This document shows positions 1 to 8,354 of a stretch of 64,000 nucleotides of DNA, one piece after another. A program made the position numbers and the translations under genes. The DNA is from an uncultured Sutterella sp. GTDB lineage: Bacteria; Pseudomonadota; Gammaproteobacteria; Burkholderiales; Burkholderiaceae_F. The notes below the pieces were generated by a model. It ran no database searches. It was given only the letters and a program-made list of their open reading frames with translations, and had not been told where the DNA came from. How positions within the stretch are numbered: the first letter of the stretch is position 1; each line of letters begins with the position of its first letter. The stretch lies in assembly GCA_900543805.1 (NCBI GenBank), contig UQTE01000009.1:24684-88683 (forward strand), read 5' to 3'.

Positions 1-750
1 AAACACCCGGCCGTTCTCAATTTGGGCCGCGGCGGCCAAGAGGCGTTTGCCCGGGGACGAAACTTCCACGCGGACTTCGTCGCCCGCGAACCATTCGTCG
101 GGAACGAGCACGTCCCCCGCCGCAAGATTCCGGTAGTCCGCAACGGGCAGCGCCAGGCGCCCCGCCCTTCTTTCGAGGCGGAAGGGAACGGCCGTGAGCG
201 CCCCCGTCAAGAAGTCGGATGCCTGCGCGGGCACGCTGCGAAACCGTTCGACAAGCGCAAGGGCCGCGTCCAGCGGCACGGATTCTTCGGGGCGAAGGAG
301 AAGGAGCGTCTGCCGTTCCCCGACGGCAAGACGAAGCGCAAAGGGGGCCGACACCGTCGCCCCGTTCGAGTTTTGATAGTCCGACGCCTTCACGACGGCG
401 CCCGTGAGCGCCGAGAAGCCCTTCGCAAATGCCCCGCAGAGCGCTTCGGCGACGAGGCCGAGAAGAGGCTCGGGCAAGGACTCGGGTTCAAGCTTCTGCA
501 GGGCCTCTTCGGCAAAAAGCGGATGCAGCGGCAAAAGCGCGCGGTTTTCGAAGTACGCCCGCCAGGGGTGTCCGTCGATCGCGAGCACGAGTTCGGCAAC
601 GGGCGCGAAGGCGGTCTCGCGGGGGAAGACCTCCAGCACCGCCGGGACGTCCTTTCCGAAGGAAAACGAGACGGGAAGGCGCTCGAGCAGAGCGTTTCGA
701 AGGGGCATCGCCCAGGCTTCGAAGGTCGGAAGGATGTAACTCTTCGGCAT
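1..750 (-). CDS. sctQ: T3SS cytoplasmic C-ring (sorting platform) protein SctQ, 3' end outside window
   Basis: The frame is open for 250 codons from an ATG at 750 to the window edge with no stop, so the C-terminal part is missing. A strong ribosome site (GGGAGGAG) precedes the start. The protein is alpha/beta with a segment near its visible end (residues about 205-250) rich in short strands around DVLVPDEWF, as expected for a SpoA/surface-presentation domain. SctQ forms the cytoplasmic pods that recruit SctL-SctN and substrate complexes. Position directly after sctN-sctO-sctP is the standard place for this gene. The family assignment rests mainly on context and length; sequence similarity between SctQ proteins is always low. 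Confidence 0.8.
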   Translation of the reverse strand, partial: MPKSYILPTFEAWAMPLRNALLERLPVSFSFGKDVPAVLEVFPRETAFAPVAELVLAIDGHPWRAYFENRALLPLHPLFAEEALQKLEPESLPEPLLGLVAEALCGAFAKGFSALTGAVVKASDYQNSNGATVSAPFALRLAVGERQTLLLLRPEESVPLDAALALVERFRSVPAQASDFLTGALTAVPFRLERRAGRLALPVADYRNLAAGDVLVPDEWFAGDEVRVEVSSPGKRLLAAAAQIENGRVF

Positions 751-767
751 GACGATTTCTCCTCCCC

Positions 768-1514
768 TCACCATTGGGCCGATTCATCGAAAAGACCGCG
801 TCCGCGCGACTCGCGACGGGCGTCGTTTTCCTCCCGATCGGTTTCTTTTTGAAGTTCCACGAGCACGGGAAGCGTTTCGCGTCCCGAAAGACGCGCCTCG
901 AGTTCCGCGCGGACCGAGACGATCGTCTGGAAGGCCGCCGCGTCGTTCGTGTGAATGCGTACCGTGAGCTGACCGCCCGCGTCGCGCGCGAGCGTGATTT
1001 CGGTGTTTTTGAGCACCGCGTCCTGAATCTGCAGGCGCACTTCGGTCTTTCCGCTCTCGGGACGGCTCACGAGAATGCGGGAGACGAGCGTCTCGAGCGC
1101 TTCGTTTGAGGCAGCGCCCTCGGCTGCGGCCGGACCCGCAGTCTGCGCGGTTCCTTCGGCAGCTTGCCCCGTGCCGCCTACGCCCCGGAAAAGCGACGCG
1201 AGAAAGTCCTGCGCCTTCCGGGCGTCGGGATCGGTCATCATCGCATCGTCGGGGCGGGCGCCGCGGGCGGTTTCCCCTTCCGTACGGGCGCGCGAAGAGG
1301 TTTCGGTCCTCTCCCCTTCTCCCGTTTTTTGAGAAAAATCCGACCTTTCGTCCGAAGTCTTTCGCCGCGCCTCGTCCGCTTCGCCCCGCATCGCGCGCTG
1401 AAAGGCCGCGACGTCGTCGCGTGAAGCGGGCGGACGGTCCGCCTCGCTTCGACCCGCCTGCGGACTTTCCGCAGAAATACCGGCGGAGCGCAAATTTTCA
1501 AGAGTGTTCGTCAT
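768..1514 (-). CDS. sctP: T3SS needle-length regulator / specificity switch protein SctP (HpaP/YscP type)
   Basis: The 248-residue protein starts at the ATG at 1514, behind GGAAGGAAGG; the frame is open further upstream but that part overlaps sctO and has no coding character. Residues 1-120 are hydrophilic, low-complexity and probably disordered (rich in E, R, A, S, T). Residues about 135-225 form a compact alpha/beta domain with strands such as KTEVRLQIQD and GQLTVRIHTND, the typical C-terminal T3S4/FliK-like domain of SctP. The family measures needle length and switches export from early to late substrates through SctU. At 248 residues it is short for a ruler, closer to HpaP than to YscP. 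It lies between sctO and sctQ in the operon. Confidence 0.75.
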   Translation of the reverse strand: MTNTLENLRSAGISAESPQAGRSEADRPPASRDDVAAFQRAMRGEADEARRKTSDERSDFSQKTGEGERTETSSRARTEGETARGARPDDAMMTDPDARKAQDFLASLFRGVGGTGQAAEGTAQTAGPAAAEGAASNEALETLVSRILVSRPESGKTEVRLQIQDAVLKNTEITLARDAGGQLTVRIHTNDAAAFQTIVSVRAELEARLSGRETLPVLVELQKETDREENDARRESRGRGLFDESAQW

Positions 1515-1548
1515 GTTCTTGATCTTCCTTCCTTCCGGGACACGGGGT

Positions 1549-2046
1549 TTATGCGCCGTCGGGGGCTTCCGCCCCGAAGCGGTTGACGGGTTTGAATTCT
1601 TCGAGCGCCCGGTCCTGGGCCTGCTCTTCGAGTTTTTTGGCCTCCTCCATCCAAAGGGAGCGGTGTTTCTCCATTTTCGCACAGCTTTTTCGGGCCTGGA
1701 GAGCGGCCTTCTTCGTTTCCTCGAGCGTGCGGCGCGAGGTTTCGACCTGCTTTCGGGCTTCGTCGAGCGACATTTCGCGCTCGAGTTCTTCCGAAGCGAG
1801 GAGGGCGAGATTCTTGTGAAAACCTTCGAGACCTTCGATCGTGGTCTTCTGTCCGATGAGCCCATCGTAGCGGCGCGAGACCTCTTCGGCGTACCAGACG
1901 CGCCAGCGCTCAAGCGCCTCCTCCTCCCTCTTCACCGCTTCTTCGGCGACGCGGCAGTCGTTCTGCGCGGCCGCAACGCGCCGACCGGCGCTCTCTTCTC
2001 GAAAGCGTCGCAGCGAAAGAAGCGATTCGAGGGGATAGGCTTCCAT
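1549..2046 (-). CDS. sctO: T3SS ATPase stalk protein SctO (YscO type)
   Basis: The 165-residue protein is almost entirely charged heptad-like helix (residues about 5-150), as expected for the two-helix coiled-coil stalk that sits in the SctN hexamer pore and contacts SctV (FliJ/YscO family). The N-terminus MEAYPLESLLSLRRFRE is the typical opening of this family (Y-P-L-E/x-L-x-x-L-R). The start is the ATG at 2046 with AAGGG upstream, 13 bases after the sctN stop codon, so translation is probably coupled. Family members are about 150-170 residues long, so this one is full length. Confidence 0.85.
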   Translation of the reverse strand: MEAYPLESLLSLRRFREESAGRRVAAAQNDCRVAEEAVKREEEALERWRVWYAEEVSRRYDGLIGQKTTIEGLEGFHKNLALLASEELEREMSLDEARKQVETSRRTLEETKKAALQARKSCAKMEKHRSLWMEEAKKLEEQAQDRALEEFKPVNRFGAEAPDGA

Positions 2047-2058
2047 GGCGCGGCCCTT

Positions 2059-3375
2059 TTACTTCACCGCGGCTTCCAAGGCCGCCACGGTTTCCTCAAA
2101 CGTGCTCTTTTCGCCGAGGCCCTGCTTCAGGAAGGCGTTCACGCGGTCCACGTGCGCGATCGCGTCGTCCGCGGCCGGATCGGCGCCCTTCTTGTATTCG
2201 CCGATCTGCACGAGGAGTTCCACTTCCGCGTACTTCGCGAGAATCTGGCGCAGGCGCTGGGCGTTTTTCTTTTGTTCCTTCGTCACGATCGAATTCATGA
2301 GTCGCGAGACGCTCTGATTCACGTCGATGGCCGGATAGTGGCCCTTCGAAGCGAGCTTTCGCGAAAGCACGATGTGACCGTCCAAAATCGAACGGGTTTC
2401 GTCCGCGACCGGTTCCGTCATGTCGTCGCCTTCGACGAGCACCGTGTAGAGAGCCGTGATCGAGCCCTTGTCGTTGTTGCCCGCGCGCTCCATGAGTTTC
2501 GGAAGTTCCGAGAAGACCGAAGGCGGAAAGCCCCGTCGGGTCGGCGGTTCCCCCGCCGCGAGACCGATCTCGCGCTGGGCGCGCGCAAAGCGCGTCACCG
2601 AGTCCATCATGAGAAGGACGCTCTTTCCCTGATCGCGGAAATATTCCGCGATCGCGGTCGACGTGTAGGCGGCCTTGAGACGCTCCATGGACGAGCGGTC
2701 CGAGGTCGAGACGACCAGAACCGACTTCTTACGCCCTTCGGGCCCGATGTCGTTTTCAATGAATTCGCGCACTTCGCGGCCGCGTTCGCCGATGAGCGCC
2801 AAGACGCAGACGTCCGCCGTGCAGCCCTTGAGAATCGTCGAGAGAAGCGTCGACTTGCCGCCGCCCGCGGCGGCGAAAATGCCCATGCGCTGTCCTTCCC
2901 CGCAGGTGAGCACCCCGTCAAGCGACCGGATCCCCAGAGAGAGGGGTTTCGAAATGCGCATGCGCGTCATCGGATTGGGCGCGGGCGCGAAGACCGGATA
3001 GTGTTCGCGGCAGCGAAGCGCGGGCCCGCCGTCCAAGGGTTCGCCGAGACCGTCGAGCGTGCGCCCGAGGAGTTCCAGACCCACGGGAATCGAAAGGATT
3101 TCGCCCGTCGGAATCACTTCGGTCGCGGGCGACACCCCCTGACAGCTCCCGAGCGGCGACAAAAGCGCCACGTTTCGGATGAAGCCCACGACCTCGGCCT
3201 TGAGTTCAAAGGACTCCCAGGGGTTTTTGAGAAGACAGAGCTCCCCCACCTTCACGCCCGGGACCACGGCCCGGATGATCGTCCCCACGACCTGCTCGAC
3301 GCGCCCCCGCACGTCGATCGTCGTGGTCGTCTGCACGGCTTCTTCGAGAAGCGGTCCGATGTATTCGAATGCCAT
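2059..3375 (-). CDS. sctN: T3SS hexameric ATPase SctN
   Basis: This 438-residue protein is a clear F1/V1-like secretion ATPase that unfolds substrates and strips chaperones at the base of the injectisome. Walker A is AAAGGGKST at residues 168-176. The family signature [11 protein letters not shown] follows at about 195-205. The Walker B strand VLLMMDS ends at D258-S259, followed by [12 protein letters not shown]. The C-terminal helical domain is complete. Length matches SctN proteins (430-450). The start ATG lies four bases after the sctL stop, without a strong ribosome site, suggesting coupling to sctL. Confidence 0.97.
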   Translation of the reverse strand: MAFEYIGPLLEEAVQTTTTIDVRGRVEQVVGTIIRAVVPGVKVGELCLLKNPWESFELKAEVVGFIRNVALLSPLGSCQGVSPATEVIPTGEILSIPVGLELLGRTLDGLGEPLDGGPALRCREHYPVFAPAPNPMTRMRISKPLSLGIRSLDGVLTCGEGQRMGIFAAAGGGKSTLLSTILKGCTADVCVLALIGERGREVREFIENDIGPEGRKKSVLVVSTSDRSSMERLKAAYTSTAIAEYFRDQGKSVLLMMDSVTRFARAQREIGLAAGEPPTRRGFPPSVFSELPKLMERAGNNDKGSITALYTVLVEGDDMTEPVADETRSILDGHIVLSRKLASKGHYPAIDVNQSVSRLMNSIVTKEQKKNAQRLRQILAKYAEVELLVQIGEYKKGADPAADDAIAHVDRVNAFLKQGLGEKSTFEETVAALEAAVK

Positions 3376-3378
3376 GAC

Positions 3379-3984
3379 TTACTGCCGAATCTTTGCGCTG
3401 AAGGCGTGCTCCAGGGCCTTGAGCTGCGTGGAAAGCGAAGCGTTGATGACGCCGAGGTCGCTCTCGAGAATGCAGCTGTCGGGCTCGAGCCTCGCATCGG
3501 CGACGACCGTGAGGAAGGACCCCGCCGTCTGGGCGGCGAGCGCCTCGGAGACGACCGGTTCGTCCGACGGAGCCACGCGCACGGTCACCTTCTGCTGTCC
3601 GCGCACGTTGGCGAGCGCCGTCTTCACGATCGCGCGGATGCGGTCCTCGCGGTTCATTTCGCCGAGGATCTTTCTGACCGACTGCATGACGACGTCGACC
3701 ACCGTGCCTTCGATGCCTTCGATGAATTCGACGCTCGCCATGGCGGTCTCCATGACCTTTTCCATGTTCTCGAGGCGTCCCGCCTCGAGACCGTCGGCGT
3801 AGCCCGCTTCATAACGGGCCTTGTAGGCTTCCTCGGCCTTGCGTTCGATTTCCGCGGCGCGGGCCTTGGCGGCCTCGATGATCTCGGCCGCTTCGAGGAG
3901 CTTCGCGCGTTCGTCGCGCTTCACCACCTTGACGCCCGGTGCCACCGAGGGCTCGGGTCGGTTCATTTGAAGAGGTTTCGACAC
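3379..3984 (-). CDS. sctL: T3SS ATPase regulator / peripheral stator SctL
   Basis: The protein has 201 residues. The start is a GTG at 3984 behind GAAGGAG and lies inside the end of sctK (22-base overlap). A long charged helix (residues about 25-90) with the glycine-spaced stretch YEAGYADGLEAGRLE is characteristic of the FliH/HrpE/YscL stator family, followed by a compact C-terminal domain that binds SctN. SctL links the ATPase to SctQ and SctK in the sorting platform. Family length is 200-230 residues, so the gene is complete. Confidence 0.9.
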   Translation of the reverse strand: MSKPLQMNRPEPSVAPGVKVVKRDERAKLLEAAEIIEAAKARAAEIERKAEEAYKARYEAGYADGLEAGRLENMEKVMETAMASVEFIEGIEGTVVDVVMQSVRKILGEMNREDRIRAIVKTALANVRGQQKVTVRVAPSDEPVVSEALAAQTAGSFLTVVADARLEPDSCILESDLGVINASLSTQLKALEHAFSAKIRQ

Positions 3985-4682
3985 GCTTCGTCTCCTTCGC
4001 TCTTAATGAGTTTCAACAGAAAGGCGCGCACGCGGCGGCCGAGCTGCGCGTCCTCGGGCGGATCCCCGACCGCCTCCCGGTGCGACGTAAAACGCAGAGC
4101 CGTCTTGTCGCGAAGACCTTCGGGCCAGTCCGCCCAGAGAAGAACGGCGACCAAGTGCGAAAGCCGCTCGACCGCGTCGGGGAGCGCAAGACCCGCGCAA
4201 AAGCGTTTGAGTTCTCCGGCGAGACTTCCGGCCTGCCAGCGTCCGCGAAGGACCGCATAGCGAAGAAGGTCGTCGCCGAGTTTCGCACGAAGCGCCTCGC
4301 GTTCGTCCTTTCGGACGGTGACGGCGATTTCGGCTCCGTAGACGGCCGCGGCCGCGCGGCGCACCAGACGGTCGAGTTCGTCCTCGGGAATGAGGGCGAA
4401 GCGCTCGCTCGTCTCGGCAAAGCCCCAGTAGTCGTCCCCAGCCTTCTCCTCGGGAGCCGTACGCTCGGCCGCCAGGGCGCAAAGGTCCGAGTGACGGGCG
4501 ATCAGATCCGCCCAGTCGACGTCCGTCGGTTCGTCTTTGGAGAGTTCTTCAGCAAAACGCACGCACGGAGACGCCGAAGCCGCCCCGCCGCGGTTGAACG
4601 CGACGATGCGGGCGAGAAGCGCGGGATTCTCTTCGAGAAGCTCGCGGTAGAAGTCCCTTTCAAAGGTCGGCGCCGTCGTCAT
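3963..4682 (-). CDS. sctK: T3SS sorting-platform adaptor SctK
   Basis: The 239-residue soluble helical protein has no signal or membrane segment. It lies between sctJ and sctL, the invariant place of sctK in Ysc-type operons, and overlaps sctL by 22 bases. SctK caps the SctQ pods and docks them to the cytoplasmic ring of SctD. Sequence conservation in this family is weak; motifs such as WADWPEGLRDK and a Trp-rich helical C-terminus resemble YscK proteins. The start ATG at 4682 follows AAAGGA. Assignment is mainly positional. Confidence 0.75.
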   Translation of the reverse strand: MTTAPTFERDFYRELLEENPALLARIVAFNRGGAASASPCVRFAEELSKDEPTDVDWADLIARHSDLCALAAERTAPEEKAGDDYWGFAETSERFALIPEDELDRLVRRAAAAVYGAEIAVTVRKDEREALRAKLGDDLLRYAVLRGRWQAGSLAGELKRFCAGLALPDAVERLSHLVAVLLWADWPEGLRDKTALRFTSHREAVGDPPEDAQLGRRVRAFLLKLIKSEGDEACRNLFK

Positions 4683-4711
4683 GGAAATCCTTTTGCGTTA
4701 CGCGGAGCGCT

Positions 4712-5494
4712 TTATTCGCGCCCGCCCTCCCGAGCGTTGGCGGCGGCCTTGGGCGCGGCCTTTTCGGCCTTCGTGCGAAGGTAGAGGGCAATCGCCCCGG
4801 CGAGCGCGCCGAGCCCGACGATCAAGGCGCCGAGCGCACCGTAGAGAAGCGAGGAATTCCCCTTCACGGTCTCTTCTTCGAGCATCGGGACGGTGATGGT
4901 TTCGCGAACGGGGACGAGCATGACGGAGACGCGGTCGGGCGAAAGGCCCGGCACGGCGTTCGCCGCGAGTTCGCGGATGCGCGCGATGAGGCCGGGCGCC
5001 TGCGAGTCGGGCGTGTGGCGAAGGAACACGGCGGCCGAAGCCGGCGTGGTCTTCCCGGTCGCGAGGTCTTCCGTCTGCAGCACCACGTGCACGCGGGCGG
5101 TGAGCACGCCGTCGATGCGCGAGAAGGTGTCCGAGAGTTCCTGCGAGAGCGCGTAGGTCATGCGGGCCTTCTCTTCGGTCGCGGACGAAATCATGCCCTT
5201 CGCCGCAAAGACGTTCCCCATCGTGTCGAATTCCGAGCGCGGGAGATTGTTCTCGCGCATGAGTTCGAGCGTCTGCGTGACGCGGTCGCTTTCGACCGCG
5301 ATCGAGTAGCCGTCTTTGTCGGACGTCTTTTCGGGTTCGATCCCGTTTTTGAGAAGAACCGCCATCATGGCGTTCGCCTGCGTTTCCGTGAGGCCCCGAT
5401 AGACTTCCGTCTTGCAGCCTGCGAGCATCAGGGCCGCGCAGGCGCAAAGAAGCAACGTTCGTCCGAAGCGATGCGGCGCATCCGTTTTGTGCAT
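4712..5494 (-). CDS. sctJ: T3SS inner-membrane ring lipoprotein SctJ
   Basis: The protein has 260 residues with a lipoprotein signal ending in LAGC (Cys27). It is followed by the conserved YscJ/FliF core (Y-R-G-L-T-E at 32-37, then NAMMAVLLKNGIEPEK) and the FSRIDGVLTARVHVVL ring-building motif. A transmembrane helix lies at about 216-239 with a short basic cytoplasmic tail. SctJ forms the inner concentric ring of the MS ring together with SctD. The start ATG follows AAGAAGGAAG. Length and architecture match full-length SctJ. Confidence 0.96.
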   Translation of the reverse strand: MHKTDAPHRFGRTLLLCACAALMLAGCKTEVYRGLTETQANAMMAVLLKNGIEPEKTSDKDGYSIAVESDRVTQTLELMRENNLPRSEFDTMGNVFAAKGMISSATEEKARMTYALSQELSDTFSRIDGVLTARVHVVLQTEDLATGKTTPASAAVFLRHTPDSQAPGLIARIRELAANAVPGLSPDRVSVMLVPVRETITVPMLEEETVKGNSSLLYGALGALIVGLGALAGAIALYLRTKAEKAAPKAAANAREGGRE

Positions 5495-5512
5495 GTCTCA
5501 CTTCCTTCTTTC

Positions 5513-5971
5513 TTACGACGCCGAGCGCAACTGGGCTTCGAGGTCCGAAGCCGACCGGTTGCGTATGGCGGAAAGCGCCTTGACGTCCATCATGTGTAGG
5601 TTCACCTCAAACTGCAGGCGATAGAGTTCCGTGGGCGTGAGGGTCTGCGTCTCCCGAAGGGGGTCAATTCCCTGCGCCGCGGCGTTGTCGACCGAAGAGA
5701 CCTCCTGCGTTCGCAGAGACTCCGCGTCCGTCGGGCGAACGCCGTCGATATCCTGCGTCTCATTGGTGTGCAGGGAAGCCTCCGCCGTATGCGACGCGGA
5801 TGCGGCGGCGTCGGGGCCCTCCGGTGCGCCCTCCACCATCGCGCGGAAGGCGTCCGCCACTTCGCGCGGCACGGGACTGCGGGTCGCGCCCGCTCCGGCA
5901 CCCGGAGTTTCTCCGATCTGCTCGAAAGCCTCAAGGAGGCGTCGTGACGCCTCGAGGTCGATGCCGCTCAC
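5513..5971 (-). CDS. sctI: T3SS inner-rod protein SctI
   Basis: The 152-residue protein starts at a GTG (5971) behind GGGAG. Residues 1-105 are low-complexity (A, S, T, E, P). The last 40 residues, beginning TELYRLQFEVNLHMMDVKAL, form the amphipathic helix typical of the YscI/HrpB rod family, ending with a conserved short polar tail. Residues of this type polymerise below the needle and connect it to SctR-SctS-SctT. The gene order sctF-sctG-sctI-sctJ supports the assignment. The disordered N-terminal part is long compared with YscI (115 residues). Confidence 0.82.
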   Translation of the reverse strand: MSGIDLEASRRLLEAFEQIGETPGAGAGATRSPVPREVADAFRAMVEGAPEGPDAAASASHTAEASLHTNETQDIDGVRPTDAESLRTQEVSSVDNAAAQGIDPLRETQTLTPTELYRLQFEVNLHMMDVKALSAIRNRSASDLEAQLRSAS

Positions 5972-5991
5972 GGCGTATTACTCCCGGCTCC

Positions 5992-6348
5992 TCAGCACTC
6001 GGCGGCGAGCGCGTCGGCCATCGCCTTGGCGTGCGTGCCTTCGGGAACCTTTTCGAAAATGCCGCGCGCTTCGTCCTTGCGGCCCGCAAGGAAGGCGCTC
6101 AAGCCCAGATACGCGAGCGCGTCGGGGTCTTCGGGGTGAGATTCGAGGACCTTCCCGAGGATGCCGTCGGCCTCTTCGTACTGTCCCACGGCGATGTGGC
6201 TCATCGCGAGGCTCACGAGCGTCGGCACGTGGTCGGGGTGACCCGCGAGAATGCCCTGATAGACCTTTCGCGCAAGCGCCACTTCGCCGCGCTGAACGCC
6301 GGCGTTGGCGACGTCGAGAAGGCGCGTGATTTCGGATGCGGTAAGCAT
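5992..6348 (-). CDS. TPR-type needle co-chaperone, YscG-like
   Basis: The 118-residue all-helical protein contains about three tetratricopeptide repeats (for example the repeat with AVGQYEEADGILGKVLESHPEDP and the next with AGRKDEARGIFEKVP). YscG/PscG proteins are about 115 residues and, with YscE/PscE, hold the needle subunit monomeric in the cytoplasm. Here the gene is immediately downstream of the needle gene, as yscG is. The start ATG follows TTAGGAGA. Other small TPR chaperones would look similar, so the specific role is inferred from position. Confidence 0.8.
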   Translation of the reverse strand: MLTASEITRLLDVANAGVQRGEVALARKVYQGILAGHPDHVPTLVSLAMSHIAVGQYEEADGILGKVLESHPEDPDALAYLGLSAFLAGRKDEARGIFEKVPEGTHAKAMADALAAEC

Positions 6349-6370
6349 GTCGTTCTCCTAAGACCCGGCC

Positions 6371-6610
6371 TCAGTTCGCGCGCTGCGCGATCTGCTTGGC
6401 TTCGTCGGTAAGCGCCTTCGAAACGGTCGAGGCCATTTCGAGCATCGTGTTGTACTGATTGAGCTGGAACTGCATCTTGAGCATGTCCTGATCGCTGATC
6501 TCGTCGCCCATGCCGTTCAAGGTGGTGTTGAGCTCTTCGCCCTTCTTGGCGATCGTTTCGGCCACGCGGTCGAACATGGTGTTGATGTTGAATCCCACTG
6601 CGTCCGTCAT
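6371..6610 (-). CDS. sctF: T3SS needle subunit SctF
   Basis: The needle protein has 79 residues. I chose the ATG at 6610 because it sits behind GAGGAG; a TTG at 6628 is in frame but would place the ribosome site inside the gene. The sequence has the helix-turn-helix layout of needle proteins with a long C-terminal helix containing MLKMQFQLNQYNTMLEMAS (compare the conserved Q/N-Y-N segment of SctF), ending polar. It assembles the extracellular needle and is exported by the machine. Length agrees with YscF/BscF (80-88). Confidence 0.92.
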   Translation of the reverse strand: MTDAVGFNINTMFDRVAETIAKKGEELNTTLNGMGDEISDQDMLKMQFQLNQYNTMLEMASTVSKALTDEAKQIAQRAN

Positions 6611-6620
6611 GACTGTCTCC

Positions 6621-6827
6621 TCATTCAAAAATGCGCGAGAGGATTTCCTCTGCGGCTTGGGCGGCCTCGGCCTCTTCGCGCACGACCTTCATTTCGTCGG
6701 GCGTGAGACCGCGGTCCATTTCGCGGCGAAGACGAAAGGCGATTTCCGCCACTTCGTCGCGCACTTCCTTCTGCTCGCGGGCGAACCCGGTCGGGCAGAC
6801 ATCGGCAACGGAGATGAATTCACTCAT
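6621..6827 (-). CDS. Small needle co-chaperone, YscE-like
   Basis: The 68-residue acidic helical protein is encoded between sctD and sctF, exactly the position of yscE (YscE is 66 residues). Its ATG overlaps the sctD stop (ATGA), so it is translationally coupled. The two predicted helices (residues about 18-38 and 42-66) fit the helical hairpin of YscE/PscE, which with the YscG-type TPR protein shields the needle subunit. The sequence is too short for firm homology by eye. Confidence 0.7.
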   Translation of the reverse strand: MSEFISVADVCPTGFAREQKEVRDEVAEIAFRLRREMDRGLTPDEMKVVREEAEAAQAAEEILSRIFE

Positions 6828-8353
6828 TTGCTGCTCACCTTCAGAGGATAGTTGATTCGCTTGCCGTTCTTCGAGAGCGTCAAGCGGTTGTGAGAAATCG
6901 ATTCCAGCGTGAAGCCTCCGGGGAGACGGCCTCCCGCGAAGACCTTTTCACCCGTGGAGAGCGTCACGAACTTGAGCTTCCCGCCCGAGACGCCCGTCAC
7001 GCGGAAGTTGGGCGTCATCGAATCCTTCGACGCCGTTTGTCGGACGGCCGGCTTGGGTGCGCTCTTCCTGGCTTCTCGGTGGAGAAACTCGTAGGAAAGC
7101 GGCACGTGCACGGTGCGGCCGACCTGCTGCAGGGCGGCCGTGAGCATGTTCCGCGTCATGGGCGTAAGAGGCGCCGAGAGCGTGATGCGTCCGGGATGAA
7201 ATTCGACCGTCACGTCGTCGAGCCCCTGCTCCTTGATCGCACGCTCGAGAAGCGGCTTCACTTCCGCTTCGTGCACGATCCTGCGCTTCACGTCCACGAG
7301 ATCGTGGGAGAGTTCGTAGGCCACTTCGGCGAAGGCCTTGTCCTCGATGTCCCTCGTCCGCATGAAGCCCAAAACGGTGAGGACGGGAGCCTCGTTCGTT
7401 CCTTCGAGGTGCACTTCGGTCTTGAAGCCCCTTGCGCTGAAGGCCGCGAGCCACGGCGCCGTGCGGTCGGTGTCGACGTCGACGTCCAAGACCGCGGGAA
7501 CCGTGAGCGAGCGCGCGAGTTTCACGAGACGTCCGCGCTCTGCGTCGTCGGCGACGCGCCCCGTAAGGTGCCACGCGCCCGTTCCCGCCTTTTCGGCGCT
7601 GACGCGGGTAAAGCCCTCTTTGGAAAGTTTTGCTCGAAGGTCCGCGACGAGTTCTTCATCGGGAACGGCTTCGGGCGAGAGCCATCCGAAGCGCGCGAGA
7701 AGGCCGTCGCCCCCGAAGACGCTCGAATAGAGCGCCGTCACGGCGTTCGGATTGCTTTGGGCGAGATCGGCCTCGAACGATTTGCGAAGTTCCGCGTCGC
7801 GCGCGAGCGTCCAGCCGCCCGCAAGCAAAATCGCGAGAAAGAGAGCCGTCCCGACGAGGGCGCCCTTGCCCTTCTTCGGAGGTTCGGCTTCGGAAGTCGG
7901 TTCGGCCTCGGGCGCCTCGGGAGCGTCCGCGCCCTTTTGCCCTTCGGCCTTCGGATTCTTGCCGTCCGAAGGAGCGTTCTCCTTCGCCGACGCGGCGGGA
8001 GCCGAAGGCGTAAGCGTTTCGCGCCACCGGGACCGCAGATCCGACCAGTAGTCGTCCGAATCGTCGGGCGCGCCCCAGGCGACGGCCACCGTTCCGAAAA
8101 GGAGAACCGATCCCTTGGGCCAGACTTCGTTCACGACCGCGCGGCCGTCGAGCGTCGTCACCTTGCCGTCGAGCGTCACGATGCCGACTTCGCCCGACTT
8201 CACGGAGACCGAGGCGTGACGGGGCGCAAAGCCCTCGTCGGCGAGGATCAGGTCGCACGAATCGTCCGATCCGATCACCCAGTCTCCTTCGGTGAGTTCG
8301 ATCCGGGCTCCGGCGTGCAGTCCCGAGAAGAGTTCGAATACGGCCGCGCGCAT
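6824..8353 (-). CDS. sctD: T3SS inner-membrane ring protein SctD
   Basis: The protein has 509 residues. It has an N-terminal cytoplasmic FHA-like domain (residues about 5-95; WVIGSDDSCDLILAD and FAPRHASVSV correspond to the FHA loops), a Pro/Glu/Ala-rich linker (115-163), a single transmembrane helix (about 164-184), and a periplasmic region with repeated ring-building modules (from about 240). SctD forms the outer ring of the inner-membrane base and contacts SctC in the periplasm and SctK in the cytoplasm. The start ATG follows GGAGGGCTGAT; the gene is two bases after the sctC stop. Confidence 0.93.
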   Translation of the reverse strand: MRAAVFELFSGLHAGARIELTEGDWVIGSDDSCDLILADEGFAPRHASVSVKSGEVGIVTLDGKVTTLDGRAVVNEVWPKGSVLLFGTVAVAWGAPDDSDDYWSDLRSRWRETLTPSAPAASAKENAPSDGKNPKAEGQKGADAPEAPEAEPTSEAEPPKKGKGALVGTALFLAILLAGGWTLARDAELRKSFEADLAQSNPNAVTALYSSVFGGDGLLARFGWLSPEAVPDEELVADLRAKLSKEGFTRVSAEKAGTGAWHLTGRVADDAERGRLVKLARSLTVPAVLDVDVDTDRTAPWLAAFSARGFKTEVHLEGTNEAPVLTVLGFMRTRDIEDKAFAEVAYELSHDLVDVKRRIVHEAEVKPLLERAIKEQGLDDVTVEFHPGRITLSAPLTPMTRNMLTAALQQVGRTVHVPLSYEFLHREARKSAPKPAVRQTASKDSMTPNFRVTGVSGGKLKFVTLSTGEKVFAGGRLPGGFTLESISHNRLTLSKNGKRINYPLKVSSK

Positions 8354-8354
8354 A

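Noticed and set aside
1504..4260. 918-codon open frame on the plus strand opposite sctP-sctK
   Set aside because: It is the GC-rich antisense shadow of sctO, sctN, sctL and sctK; the translation is His/Arg-rich without family motifs.
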